Shown here: piece after piece, positions 18,791-26,745 of the stretch
Layout of the letters: the number at the start of each line of letters is the position of its first letter
How positions within the stretch are numbered: position 1 is the first letter of the stretch
DNA from: Candidatus Stackebrandtia excrementipullorum
GTDB lineage: Bacteria > Actinomycetota > Actinomycetes > Mycobacteriales > Micromonosporaceae
Assembly: GCA_019113825.1 (NCBI GenBank)
Contig: DXGR01000134.1
Location: forward strand, 1-63,377
DNA: 63,377 nucleotides
Direction of reading: 5' to 3'
The notes under the pieces: generated by a model
The model's input: only the letters and a program-made list of their open reading frames with translations
Databases searched by the model: none
What the model was told of the DNA's origin: nothing
Translations under genes and position numbers: made by a program

Positions 18791-18819
18791 TTCCCACCGG
18801 CTCACTACTGGCTTATCCT
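18791..18819 (+). promoter_or_regulatory. Predicted promoter of the FmdB gene (leaderless)
   Basis: TTCCCA at 18791-18796 and TATCCT at 18814-18819 are 17 bases apart and fit the -35 and -10 boxes of a housekeeping sigma factor. The ATG at 18827 lies at the expected transcription start and no ribosome-binding site is visible, so the mRNA is probably leaderless. Confidence 0.5.
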
Positions 18820-18826
18820 GTTCCAC

Positions 18827-19048
18827 ATGCCCCGTTATGACTACCGTTGCCGCACCTGCGAGACCACCTTTGAAGCGTCCCGCCCGATGAGTGAGGCGAA
18901 CGATTCCACACCGTGCCCGCAGGGGCACAACGACTCCGTGAAACTGCTGTCGACGGTGTCGCTGTCGGGGGCCGGAGTCACCTCGACCGAGACGATCGAC
19001 GCCGGTGCGGGCGGTGGCGGCTGCTGCGGTGGCGGCTGCTGCGGCTGA
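18827..19048 (+). CDS. FmdB-family zinc-ribbon protein
   Basis: A 73-residue protein beginning MPRYDYRC, the hallmark of FmdB-type regulatory zinc ribbons. C8 and C11 form the first knuckle and C30 with H34 (CPQGH) the second. The C-terminal third is Gly/Cys-rich (GGGGCCGGGCCG), as in many actinobacterial homologues. The family is often called a putative regulator, but its biochemical role is not settled. The likely start at ATG 18827 is leaderless. It is divergent from the kinase and convergent with the DMT transporter. Confidence 0.85.
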   Translation: MPRYDYRCRTCETTFEASRPMSEANDSTPCPQGHNDSVKLLSTVSLSGAGVTSTETIDAGAGGGGCCGGGCCG

Positions 19049-19086
19049 ACCGCACCGTGGACGAGCGCCATCGCGCCGATGAGCAT

Positions 19087-19968
19087 TTACACGGCGGTGT
19101 CGACGCGTTCGGGCGGCGTCTCGTCGGCCGCAGCGGCACCGGCGTGGTCGGGCGCGTTGCGCCCCAGCACGACCGTCCCGACGATCAGCAGTGCCGCGCA
19201 CAACAATGCCGGAGCGATCAGCAACGGGTCCGACGGTAGGGGTTCACCCAAAAGCCCGGCCCCCGCCAGCACCGATGCGATCGGGTCCGCGACCTGTGCC
19301 GCCGCGTAGGCGATCCCGAAGTACCCGACCGCGTACGACTTCTGCAGCAGGATCGTCGCCACGATCAGCATCGCCGGTATGACGAGGGTGAACCAGTGCA
19401 CCAGGTTGGCCAGGTCGGTGTGCAGCCCTACGCCCACGATCCTGACGAAGGTGGATACCGTCCCTGTTGCCACACCGGCTCCGACGGCGAAAAACAGTGC
19501 CTTGAACGGCCCGGCCACGCGCCGTCCGACGAGTTGACTGACCAGAACGATGAACAGCACCGCACCGAGGAACCACAATGCGAGGCCGTCGCCGAGTGTC
19601 GGTGTCCCACTTTCGTGGATCGGGATCATCAGCATGAGGCCGGCCAAACCTATCGACACCGCAACCGACCCCAGCAACTCCGCTTTACGGGGTTTACGGC
19701 CGTGAAATTTGGCGGCCAACGGCACCGCATATACCAGTGTGGTCATCGAGATCGGTTGGATGATCGTCAACGGGGCGAACACCAAAGCGACCGCGTGCAG
19801 ACAGGCGCCCGTGAAGCTGATGCCGCCACCGATCCACCATCGGGTCTGGCGCATAAGAGCCCTGCTGGCTCCCAGGCGTACCGCGTCCAACTGCTGGATC
19901 GCCGCGCCGAGTGCGTATCCGAACGCTCCGGCAAAGGCGATGATGACGCCGAGCCACTCCTGTGTCAT
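19087..19968 (-). CDS. DMT-superfamily (EamA/NIPA-like) membrane transporter
   Basis: A 293-residue protein with about nine to ten membrane helices and short loops, matching drug/metabolite transporters. The opening helix GAFGYALGAAIQQ and the central positive-inside pattern resemble the DMT proteins that actinobacteria encode in large numbers, some related to NIPA magnesium transporters. No substrate can be assigned. ATG 19968 has GAGG seven bases upstream. It is transcribed divergently from the Spo0M genes; the 247-base gap contains a 14-base palindrome TCGGCG-AA-CGCCGA at 20033-20046. Confidence 0.8.
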   Translation of the reverse strand: MTQEWLGVIIAFAGAFGYALGAAIQQLDAVRLGASRALMRQTRWWIGGGISFTGACLHAVALVFAPLTIIQPISMTTLVYAVPLAAKFHGRKPRKAELLGSVAVSIGLAGLMLMIPIHESGTPTLGDGLALWFLGAVLFIVLVSQLVGRRVAGPFKALFFAVGAGVATGTVSTFVRIVGVGLHTDLANLVHWFTLVIPAMLIVATILLQKSYAVGYFGIAYAAAQVADPIASVLAGAGLLGEPLPSDPLLIAPALLCAALLIVGTVVLGRNAPDHAGAAAADETPPERVDTAV

Positions 19969-20215
19969 GTGGTGGCCTCGTTGTGATCCTTGGCCATGTG
20001 TGCGTCCCCTGCTGTTTCTGCGCGTGTCTGTTTCGGCGAACGCCGACACCGCGATCCTTGCATACGGTGTCCAACGTCCGGTCGCTTCCTGTACCCACCC
20101 ATGGCGAAACCGTCCGGTGACGATCCTTGCGGCGGTTTGTTTCCAGGCCCGGACGCCGCACGTGTAGTCCATCGGCGGCTGGTAGAAATAGACACCCTCG
20201 AGGAAAGGACCGGTC

Positions 20216-20974
20216 GTGGTGCTTCGCAAACTCACCGCAGCGCTGGCCGCCGGCGTAACGGTGGACACCGTGCTGAACGACGCCTCGGCCGTTGCCGGTG
20301 GAACCGTGTCCGGTGAGGTCCTCCTCACCGGCGGGCGCACTGACCATCGTGTCCAGCACATCGCTTTGGATCTGCAGGTGGTCGCCGACAACTCCGATTC
20401 GGGGGAACAGAGTTTTCACCGCCATCTCATGGCGACCGACCTGTCGTTGGAGACCGAGAGCGTACACGCGCTCCCGTTTCGATTCGACCTCCCGGCCGAC
20501 ACTCCGGTCAACGGTTTCGCGACGGAAAGCGTCCCCGGGGTCCGTATCGGCGTGGTAACGGAGCTTGCGCTGGAACGGGCGTTCGACAAGGGTGATCTCG
20601 ACCCCTTGACGATCCAACCGCTGCCGGCGCAGGCGGCCGTGCTCACGGCGGCGGACGCACTGGGGTTCGCGTTTCATCGCAGCCTGATCGTTTCCCGCGG
20701 CCTACCCACCTCGACGTTGCCGTTTCGTCAAAAGTTCGAATACTGGCCAACCGGTGAGTTCGCGAAGGCGTTCACGGTTATGCGCCTCGCATTTCACTGC
20801 ACCACCGACGCGGCGGAGGTCTACGTCGAGGCCGAGAAAACAGAGGGGGACGCCAGCACCGGTGGTCGTGCCGGCACCCACATGCGGCTGCGGCACGACG
20901 AAGACAACGCCGTTGACGTGCTGCGCGAGGAGCTGCGGAATCTGGCCGAACGCCCCGGACTGTTTCGTCGATAG
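20216..20974 (+). CDS. spo0M: Spo0M-family protein, first of a tandem pair
   Basis: A 252-residue soluble protein of the Spo0M (arrestin-like) family, known from Bacillus as a regulator tied to sporulation and cytoskeletal or envelope processes. It shows the family pattern: an N-terminal amphipathic helix (RKLTAALAAGVTVDTVL), an arrestin-like beta sandwich, and the motif AFDKGDLDPL. Near the C-terminus it has FEYWPTGEF. It is clearly paralogous to the next gene, so a tandem duplication occurred. GTG 20216 is preceded by GAGGAAAGGA. It leads a set of five genes on one strand spaced 38-131 bases apart, suggesting an operon or related regulation. Confidence 0.88.
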   Translation: MVLRKLTAALAAGVTVDTVLNDASAVAGGTVSGEVLLTGGRTDHRVQHIALDLQVVADNSDSGEQSFHRHLMATDLSLETESVHALPFRFDLPADTPVNGFATESVPGVRIGVVTELALERAFDKGDLDPLTIQPLPAQAAVLTAADALGFAFHRSLIVSRGLPTSTLPFRQKFEYWPTGEFAKAFTVMRLAFHCTTDAAEVYVEAEKTEGDASTGGRAGTHMRLRHDEDNAVDVLREELRNLAERPGLFRR

Positions 20975-21096
20975 CAACGTCTACATTGCGGCGTGAAGGC
21001 GTTCTTTTCGGAACGACCGCGTGCGTCTTCTTCCACAGCGGGGGCATTAACCTGGGGGAAGCCGATCAACCCCCTTCTTCGAAAGGATCCACTTTC

Positions 21097-21861
21097 GTGG
21101 TTCTTCGCATTCTCAAAGCCGCCTTGGGAGTCGGCGTCACCGTCGACACCGTCCTTGATGACAACGCCGTCACTCCAGGTGGGACGCTCAACGGTGAAGT
21201 CAAGTTCACCGGCGGCGAAGTCGACCAGAAGGTCGAAGGCATCACCCTCGAATTCACCGCGCTGGTCGAGAACGACGACAAGGGCGAAGACCGTACGTCA
21301 ACCCACCATTTCCACCGCGCACAGGTGTCGGGTCCGTTCCAACTGGCCAAAGGGTCCGGTCACGCTGTGCAGTTCGAGGTGCCGGTGCCGTGGGAGACGC
21401 CGATCAACGTGTTGGAGGGACGACCGCTGCCGGGCATGAAATTGGGCGTCTCGACCGAATTGGCGTTGGACATGGCGTTCGACAAGGGCGACCTCGACCC
21501 GCTCGTCGTCGAACCGCTTCCCGTGCAGGCGGCGGCCCTGCGAGCGATGGAGTCACTGGGATTCGTCCTGCAGTTGGCCGACCTGGAGACCGGAACGATC
21601 CCCGGGTCGCACATGCCGTTCTATCAGGAGATCGAATACTGGCCTTCCGGTGAATTCAAGGACCTGTTCAACGAGGTTGAGCTCACGCTGGTCGCCAGCA
21701 AAACCAGCACCGACGTCATCCTCCAGGCCGACGACCGCGGCGGGCTCACCAGTCCCGGGCACGACACATATCAGCGGTTCACCGTCAACAACGACGACGA
21801 CGGCGACCTCGCGGAGCAGATCCGCACCCAACTGCACCAGTTGGCCGGCCGTCGCGGCTGA
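21097..21861 (+). CDS. spo0M: Spo0M-family protein, second of a tandem pair
   Basis: A 254-residue paralogue of the preceding protein with the same start (VVLRILKAALGVGVTVDTVL), the shared AFDKGDLDPL core and IEYWPSGEF near the end. It is closer to the usual Spo0M consensus and more acidic, whereas the first copy has diverged. GTG 21097 follows an AAAGGA ribosome-binding site. A longer reading frame begins at 20986 but lacks a ribosome-binding site and homology. The 122-base gap before it could carry its own promoter. Function is inferred from the family: membrane-associated stress or sporulation control. Confidence 0.9.
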   Translation: MVLRILKAALGVGVTVDTVLDDNAVTPGGTLNGEVKFTGGEVDQKVEGITLEFTALVENDDKGEDRTSTHHFHRAQVSGPFQLAKGSGHAVQFEVPVPWETPINVLEGRPLPGMKLGVSTELALDMAFDKGDLDPLVVEPLPVQAAALRAMESLGFVLQLADLETGTIPGSHMPFYQEIEYWPSGEFKDLFNEVELTLVASKTSTDVILQADDRGGLTSPGHDTYQRFTVNNDDDGDLAEQIRTQLHQLAGRRG

Positions 21862-21992
21862 TCACCACCAACCTCACTCGACGACGCCGGGGAACGGTCG
21901 TTACGCCCCGAACCCCGGCCATGCACCCCCACACCGTACGGTCGGCGGAGACCGATGACGGTCGGCATCGGCACGACTACGAGAGGGACGGC

Positions 21993-22796
21993 ATGATCGA
22001 TCAATACGATCGGATGGATTTGCAGGCGACCGTCGACGCCGGTCAAGCCGAGCTCGTCGCCGACCCAGGGCATCCGCAGGGGTGGACGCTTCTGGTCAAC
22101 GACGTCGCACAGTCCTACGTTGATCTGGCCGACCCGACGCGCTTGCCCATGATGTACGCACGACTGTTGGCAGCCGTAGCCGACGTCGCCGCACCGCCGC
22201 GCAAACCCGTAACGACGTTGCACCTTGGCGCCGGGGGCCTCACTCTCCCCAGATACGTCGCCGCGACGCGACCGGGCAGTCGACAGACGGTCGTGGAGAT
22301 CGACCGCGGACTGGTCGAGTTCGTGTCCTACGGCCTGCCATTGCCCGCGACCGCAAACATCTCGATACGTATCGACGACGCCGCCGACGCCATTCGGGAA
22401 ATCCCCGAGCACCCTTACGAATTGATCTATTCCGATATCTACCGCGGTGGGTCCACGCCCGCGCCGGTGACGGGTGTCGAGTTCGCCGAACACGCGGCGG
22501 CGGCGTTGGCTCCCGGCGGGCTCTTCGTCGTCAACGTGCTCGACGCCACGGGTCTGCTGAGCACACGCCGCCAGGTGGCCACATTGCGTCGGGTCTTCGA
22601 CGAGGTGGTCGTTTTCGCCGGCCCGTCCATGTTGCGCGGAAGGCGAGACGGAAACGTCATCGTCCTCGCCTCGTCGCGGACGCTCCCGATGCGCCGACTT
22701 CACGCCGCCGCCGAGCGCCACGAGGCTCCGCTGCGGTCCCTCTCCGGTGAGGCGCTCGACTTGTTCGTCGGGGCGACCGCTCCGGTAACCCCCTGA
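21993..22796 (+). CDS. Spermidine-synthase-like protein (Rossmann methyltransferase fold)
   Basis: A 267-residue protein. The SAM-type site appears as LHLGAGGLTLPRYVAA and the acidic end of strand 2 as VVEIDRGLVEF, matching spermidine synthase (SpeE)-like proteins. A conserved DDAADAIR segment and YSDIYRGG follow. The usual polyamine-gate sequence is replaced by YRGGSTPAP, so authentic aminopropyl transfer is uncertain and a methyltransferase or binding role is possible. ATG 21993 has GAGAGGGA upstream. It sits between spo0M and the SPFH gene, which suggests a part in the same envelope-linked function. Confidence 0.78.
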   Translation: MIDQYDRMDLQATVDAGQAELVADPGHPQGWTLLVNDVAQSYVDLADPTRLPMMYARLLAAVADVAAPPRKPVTTLHLGAGGLTLPRYVAATRPGSRQTVVEIDRGLVEFVSYGLPLPATANISIRIDDAADAIREIPEHPYELIYSDIYRGGSTPAPVTGVEFAEHAAAALAPGGLFVVNVLDATGLLSTRRQVATLRRVFDEVVVFAGPSMLRGRRDGNVIVLASSRTLPMRRLHAAAERHEAPLRSLSGEALDLFVGATAPVTP

Positions 22797-22916
22797 GCAC
22801 CCGGGCATGGGCCTGTCGCCGGTCATTCCGCGCCTTTCAGCGGAGGCGGCCCGTTGAAGCACGTTGGTACTGTATGGCGCGAGAAACGGGTATTAACACC
22901 ATAACGAGGAGCCGCA

Positions 22917-24062
22917 GTGGGATTGTTCGACAAACTTAAGGGCGAACTTGTCGACATCATCGAATGGACCGACGACAGTCGCGACACCATCGTATGGCGG
23001 TTCCCGCGGTATGACAATGAGATCAAGATGGGCGCCCAGCTGACCGTGCGTGAGTCACAGGTCGCGGTGTTCATCAACGAGGGGCAGCTGGCAGACACCT
23101 ACCAGCCGGGCATGTATCGGCTGGAAACTCAGAACATGCCCATCCTGTCGACGTTGAAGGGGTGGAAGCACGGATTCAGCTCCCCCTTCAAGGCCGAGGT
23201 CTACTTCGTCAACACCCGGCAGTTCACCGACATGAAATGGGGCACCAAAAACCCCATCATTTTGCGTGACCCCGAATTCGGGATGGTCCGTCTGCGGGCG
23301 TTCGGCGGATTCTCGATGCGTGTCGTGGACGCGCCGAAGCTGTTGAAGGAACTTGCCGGCACCGACCCGCAGTTCCGTACCGACGAGGTCGCCGACTATC
23401 TGCGTCAGATGATCGTGGGCCGCATCAGCAGCGCCTTGGCACGCGCCGAGGTTCCCATGCTGGATCTGGCCGCCGATCAGCACAGCATCGGTGAACGTTT
23501 GGCTCCGCTGTTGTCGGAAGACCTGGCGTCGATGGGTCTGTCGATCCCGAAGTTCATCATCTCCAACATCTCCCTGCCGCCGGAGGTCGAGGCTGCGCTC
23601 GACAAGCGGACCCAGATGGGTCTGGTCGGCGACATGAATCAGTACTCGCAGTTCCAGGCGGCCAATGCGATGGAGGCGGCGGCGAACAACCCCAGCGGCG
23701 GCGCCGGTGAAGGGCTGGGCCTGGGTATGGGTATCGCCGCGGGCCAACAAATGGCGCAGGCGTTGAACCCGAACCAGCAGGCACCTCAACAGCAGGCGCC
23801 GCAGCAGCAGGCGGCACCGCCGGCGGCCGCCGCACCGCCTCCGCTGCCGCAGGCCGACCAGTGGTATCTCGGTGTGGGTGGTCAGCAGTTGGGACCGTTC
23901 GACGTGTCGGGATTGTCGGCGCAGGTCTCGGCTGGGAACCTCACGGCCTCGACGTTGGTGTGGAAGGCTCAGATGGCGGCCTGGACACCGGCGGGACAGG
24001 TGCCCGAACTCGCACAGGTGTTGGCAGCCTCGCCGCCTCCGCTGCCGCCGCCCACCGCTTGA
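22917..24062 (+). CDS. SPFH/YdjI-like protein with C-terminal GYF_2 domain
   Basis: A 381-residue protein. Residues 1-260 match the SPFH-type 'virion core-like' family that includes Bacillus YdjI: MGLFDKLKGELVDII, RESQVAVF, MPILSTLKGW and FGGFSMRV are characteristic. A Gln/Pro/Ala-rich linker (about 280-315) leads to a GYF_2 domain (about 318-372; WYLGVGGQQLGPF), a fold that binds Pro-rich peptides. YdjI works with the zinc-ribbon protein YdjG in Bacillus to recruit a PspA homologue to the membrane. The GTG at 22917 follows GAGGAG. The next gene is a zinc-ribbon protein, mirroring that pairing. Confidence 0.87.
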   Translation: MGLFDKLKGELVDIIEWTDDSRDTIVWRFPRYDNEIKMGAQLTVRESQVAVFINEGQLADTYQPGMYRLETQNMPILSTLKGWKHGFSSPFKAEVYFVNTRQFTDMKWGTKNPIILRDPEFGMVRLRAFGGFSMRVVDAPKLLKELAGTDPQFRTDEVADYLRQMIVGRISSALARAEVPMLDLAADQHSIGERLAPLLSEDLASMGLSIPKFIISNISLPPEVEAALDKRTQMGLVGDMNQYSQFQAANAMEAAANNPSGGAGEGLGLGMGIAAGQQMAQALNPNQQAPQQQAPQQQAAPPAAAAPPPLPQADQWYLGVGGQQLGPFDVSGLSAQVSAGNLTASTLVWKAQMAAWTPAGQVPELAQVLAASPPPLPPPTA

Positions 24063-24100
24063 TCAGGCATACGCCCGCCGCCCCCTTCGAGTGAGGAACC

Positions 24101-25210
24101 ATGTCCGACCAGACCATGCCGAGCGCATCGTCGCAGCCGGCCGCTTTCCCGTGCGGCAGCTGTGGTGCGCGAGTGGAGTACGCTCCCGGCACCCACACCC
24201 TCCAGTGCCCCTACTGTGGGCACACTCAGGCGATCGAGTCCTCCGGCACCATCCGTGAGCACTCGTATGACGAGCTTGCCGCCATGCCCCGAAAGCCCCG
24301 TCAACAGACGGCGGCGTACCACCTGGTGTGCCAGGGCTGCGGAGCGCACACCGACAGTGACGCCCTGTCACAGAAGTGTCAGTTCTGTGCGGCACCGCTC
24401 GTTGTGGACACCACCGACGACCATCAGATCGCGCCCGAGGCGGTCCTCCCGTTCGCGCTGGACCGTTCGGCTGCCCGAGGCGCCCTGCAAACCTGGGTCA
24501 AGTCGCGTTGGTTCGCACCGAACCAGTTGAAGAAGGTGACCGAAGCCGAGTCGACCAAAAGCACATATGTGCCGCATTGGACATACGATGCACGGACCCG
24601 GTCGCGGTACAGGGGTCAGCGCGGCGACTACTACTACGTTACCGAGACCTACACCACGACGGTCAACGGAAAAACGGAGACTCGGACCAGACAGGTCCGC
24701 AAGACGCGGTGGCGGCCGGCCAGCGGTACCGTCGGCCGCACCTTCGACGACGTGCTCGTCATGGGGACGCGCCACCTGACGCAGGACAAGTTGTCCGAGT
24801 TGGAGCCGTGGCCCCTCCACCACGCCAAGCCGTTCCAAGCGACATACCTGGCGGGGCACCACACGTTGCGCTACGACCTCGAGCCCGAGGCGGGTCTGGC
24901 GGTGGCGAAGTCGAAAATGGCTCCGATCATCGAAAAAGACTGTCGCGCCGACATCGGTGGGGACGAGCAACGGGTCGAACGGGTGAACACCACGTACAGC
25001 AACATCACCTACAAGCTGATGTTGCTGCCGGTGTGGGTGTGCTGCTACCTGTTCGCCGGTAAAACCTGGCAGGTTCTCATCAACGGCCAAACCGGCGAGG
25101 TTCAGGGCGACCGCCCGTACTCGAAGCTGAAGATCGCCGCCGCCCTGGCGGCCGGACTGTTGCTCGCGGCCTTGATCCTGTTCTTGTTTATATTGGACGG
25201 TTCCGGGTAA
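24101..25210 (+). CDS. Double zinc-ribbon protein with C-terminal membrane anchor (YdjG-like)
   Basis: A 369-residue protein. Two zinc ribbons lie in the first 100 residues: C18/C21 with C36/C39 and C77/C80 with C93/C96. A beta-rich central domain follows with TVNGKTETRTR, and one membrane helix (about 345-366) ends the chain, so the ribbons face the cytoplasm. The TFIIB-type ribbon and overall order match YdjG of Bacillus. It begins 38 bases after the SPFH gene and probably shares its mRNA. Its 3' part lies opposite the long reading frame of the MarR gene on the other strand. Confidence 0.85.
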   Translation: MSDQTMPSASSQPAAFPCGSCGARVEYAPGTHTLQCPYCGHTQAIESSGTIREHSYDELAAMPRKPRQQTAAYHLVCQGCGAHTDSDALSQKCQFCAAPLVVDTTDDHQIAPEAVLPFALDRSAARGALQTWVKSRWFAPNQLKKVTEAESTKSTYVPHWTYDARTRSRYRGQRGDYYYVTETYTTTVNGKTETRTRQVRKTRWRPASGTVGRTFDDVLVMGTRHLTQDKLSELEPWPLHHAKPFQATYLAGHHTLRYDLEPEAGLAVAKSKMAPIIEKDCRADIGGDEQRVERVNTTYSNITYKLMLLPVWVCCYLFAGKTWQVLINGQTGEVQGDRPYSKLKIAAALAAGLLLAALILFLFILDGSG

Positions 25211-25660
25211 GCGCCCCAGATTGCGTTCCAGCAGGCTCAGCAGCGTCGTCAGCTGAGCCTGCTGCTCTTTGCTCAATCCACGAGTCGTCCGGGCTTCGAG
25301 TCGGCGCCAGGATTCGGTGATGCGGTCGATGAGCGCTCGTCCGGATTCGGTGATCGACACCAGACTGACACGGCCGTCGTCCGGGCAGGGGCGTCGGGCC
25401 ACCAGTCCCGCCTTCGCCAGACGGTGAAGCATTTTCGTCACCGTCGACGGGTCGATCGACAGGGCCAGCACCAGGGCGGATTGTCGCTGGTCGCCGTGCG
25501 TGGCCAGGTGGGCGAGCATGATCTCCTGCCCCGGGTAGAGACCCAGTTCCCTCAGGAGGGTACCCGCGGCCATCCGGTGGGCCCGTGCCACTCGAAAAAG
25601 CGCATGCCCCACCGGGGCGGCGTTTTCCTGTTCGTCACACGATGATGGTGATTCGGTCAT
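24368..25660 (-). CDS. MarR-family regulator with an anomalous antisense extension
   Basis: The first 155 residues (25660 down to about 25195) are a complete MarR regulator: QRQSALVLALSIDPSTVTKM is the recognition helix region and PCPDDGRVSLVSI the wing. A normal member ends there, but no stop codon occurs in frame until 24368, giving a 430-residue product whose last 275 residues are read antisense to the zinc-ribbon gene and look non-native (Arg/Gln/His/Val-rich). The ATG at 25660 has AAAGGG upstream. It is divergent from pirin, with a near-perfect palindrome between. The functional regulator is certain; the true 3' end is not. Confidence 0.6.
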   Translation of the reverse strand: MTESPSSCDEQENAAPVGHALFRVARAHRMAAGTLLRELGLYPGQEIMLAHLATHGDQRQSALVLALSIDPSTVTKMLHRLAKAGLVARRPCPDDGRVSLVSITESGRALIDRITESWRRLEARTTRGLSKEQQAQLTTLLSLLERNLGRLPGTVQYKQEQDQGREQQSGRQGGGDLQLRVRAVALNLAGLAVDENLPGFTGEQVAAHPHRQQHQLVGDVAVRGVHPFDPLLVPTDVGATVFFDDRSHFRLRHRQTRLGLEVVAQRVVPRQVCRLERLGVVEGPRLQLGQLVLRQVARPHDEHVVEGAADGTAGRPPPRLADLSGPSLRFSVDRRGVGLGNVVVVAALTPVPRPGPCIVCPMRHICAFGRLGFGHLLQLVRCEPTRLDPGLQGASGSRTVQREREDRLGRDLMVVGGVHNERCRTELTLL

Positions 25661-25716
25661 CGCTGCCCTTTCGTCGCGGGAATATCGGTCGGTGGAACCA
25701 TGTTGGCATCAACGAT

Positions 25717-25736
25717 ATATTTGGTCGACCAAGTAT
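25717..25736. promoter_or_regulatory. Probable MarR operator between the MarR and pirin genes
   Basis: A 20-base palindrome with nine of ten matching pairs (arms ATATTTGGTC and GACCAAGTAT, core TTGGTCGACCAA) lies in an AT-rich stretch between the divergent MarR and pirin genes. Size and position fit a MarR dimer site that controls both promoters. Confidence 0.7.
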
Positions 25737-25767
25737 TTTCGTCGTACACCCGACAGAGGAGGACACC

Positions 25768-26745
25768 ATGCCGGCCGTCACCGCCGACATCCTGGTTTTG
25801 CCGCGTATCGCACAACCGCCCGCAGAATCCACGCACAGGCCGGCCACACGGGTCACCGACTCGATGCACGCCACCGAAGGCGCCGGCTTCCCGGTCCGCC
25901 GTCCCTTTCCCGTAGCTTCCATGACCCAGGCCGATCCGTTTCTTCTCCTGGATCACATGCTCGCCGTCTACGAACCCCACGAGGCCAAGGGGGCCCCGTG
26001 GCACCCACACCGCGGGTTCGAGACGGTGACGTACCTGATGGATGGAACCTTCGTGCACCACGACTCACACGGCGGAGGCGGTGTCATCAGCGACGGAGAC
26101 ACCCAATGGATGACCGCCGGCTCGGGCATCCTTCACGACGAGTTGCCCAGTGAGGAACTCGTGGTAAAAGGCGGACACTTCAACGGCATCCAATTGTGGG
26201 TCAACCTTCCGAAGGCCGCAAAGTGGGCCAAACCGCGTTACCAGGACATCACCGGTGATCGCCTGAAACTGCTTTCGTCACACGACGGAGGCGCGCTCGT
26301 GCGACTCATCGCCGGAGACATCGCCGAGCACAGCGGCCCCGGCCTCACTCACACCCCCATCACCTTGGCCCACGCGTCCATCTCACCGGGTGCTCGACTG
26401 ACCGTGCCGTGGAGCCCGGATTTCACCGCAATGGCGTTCGCGCTGGGCGGGAACGGAACGGCCGGTGTCGAGAATCGTCCGCTGGGCGACAGCCGGTTGG
26501 CGGTATTCGGGCCGGGCGACAGCGTTACGGTCACCGCCGACGAACGTCAGGACGGCCGCACCGGCCAGTTCGAGGTCCTTTTGTTGGGTGGTCTCCCGTT
26601 GCACGAACCCGTCGCACGTTACGGACCGTTCGTGATGAACACCCGGGAAGAGATCATGCAGGCCGTTGAAGACTTCCAGGCCGGTCGCATGGGGACGATC
26701 CCGGCGTTGCACCTGGACGGCACCGGCGAGACGGGATCACGTTAG
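25768..26745 (+). CDS. Pirin-family cupin protein
   Basis: A 325-residue bicupin of the pirin family. The N-terminal metal site is intact: the H-x-H of WHPHRGFE, a further His in HHDSHGGG or GSGILHDE, and the Glu. Pirins include quercetinases and redox-sensing regulators; the function here is open. The start ATG 25768 has AGAGGAGG upstream. The palindrome at 25717-25736 lies just upstream, so its expression is probably controlled by the divergent MarR protein, as is common for pirins involved in oxidative or aromatic-compound stress. It overlaps the convergent polX gene by four bases. Confidence 0.9.
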   Translation: MPAVTADILVLPRIAQPPAESTHRPATRVTDSMHATEGAGFPVRRPFPVASMTQADPFLLLDHMLAVYEPHEAKGAPWHPHRGFETVTYLMDGTFVHHDSHGGGGVISDGDTQWMTAGSGILHDELPSEELVVKGGHFNGIQLWVNLPKAAKWAKPRYQDITGDRLKLLSSHDGGALVRLIAGDIAEHSGPGLTHTPITLAHASISPGARLTVPWSPDFTAMAFALGGNGTAGVENRPLGDSRLAVFGPGDSVTVTADERQDGRTGQFEVLLLGGLPLHEPVARYGPFVMNTREEIMQAVEDFQAGRMGTIPALHLDGTGETGSR

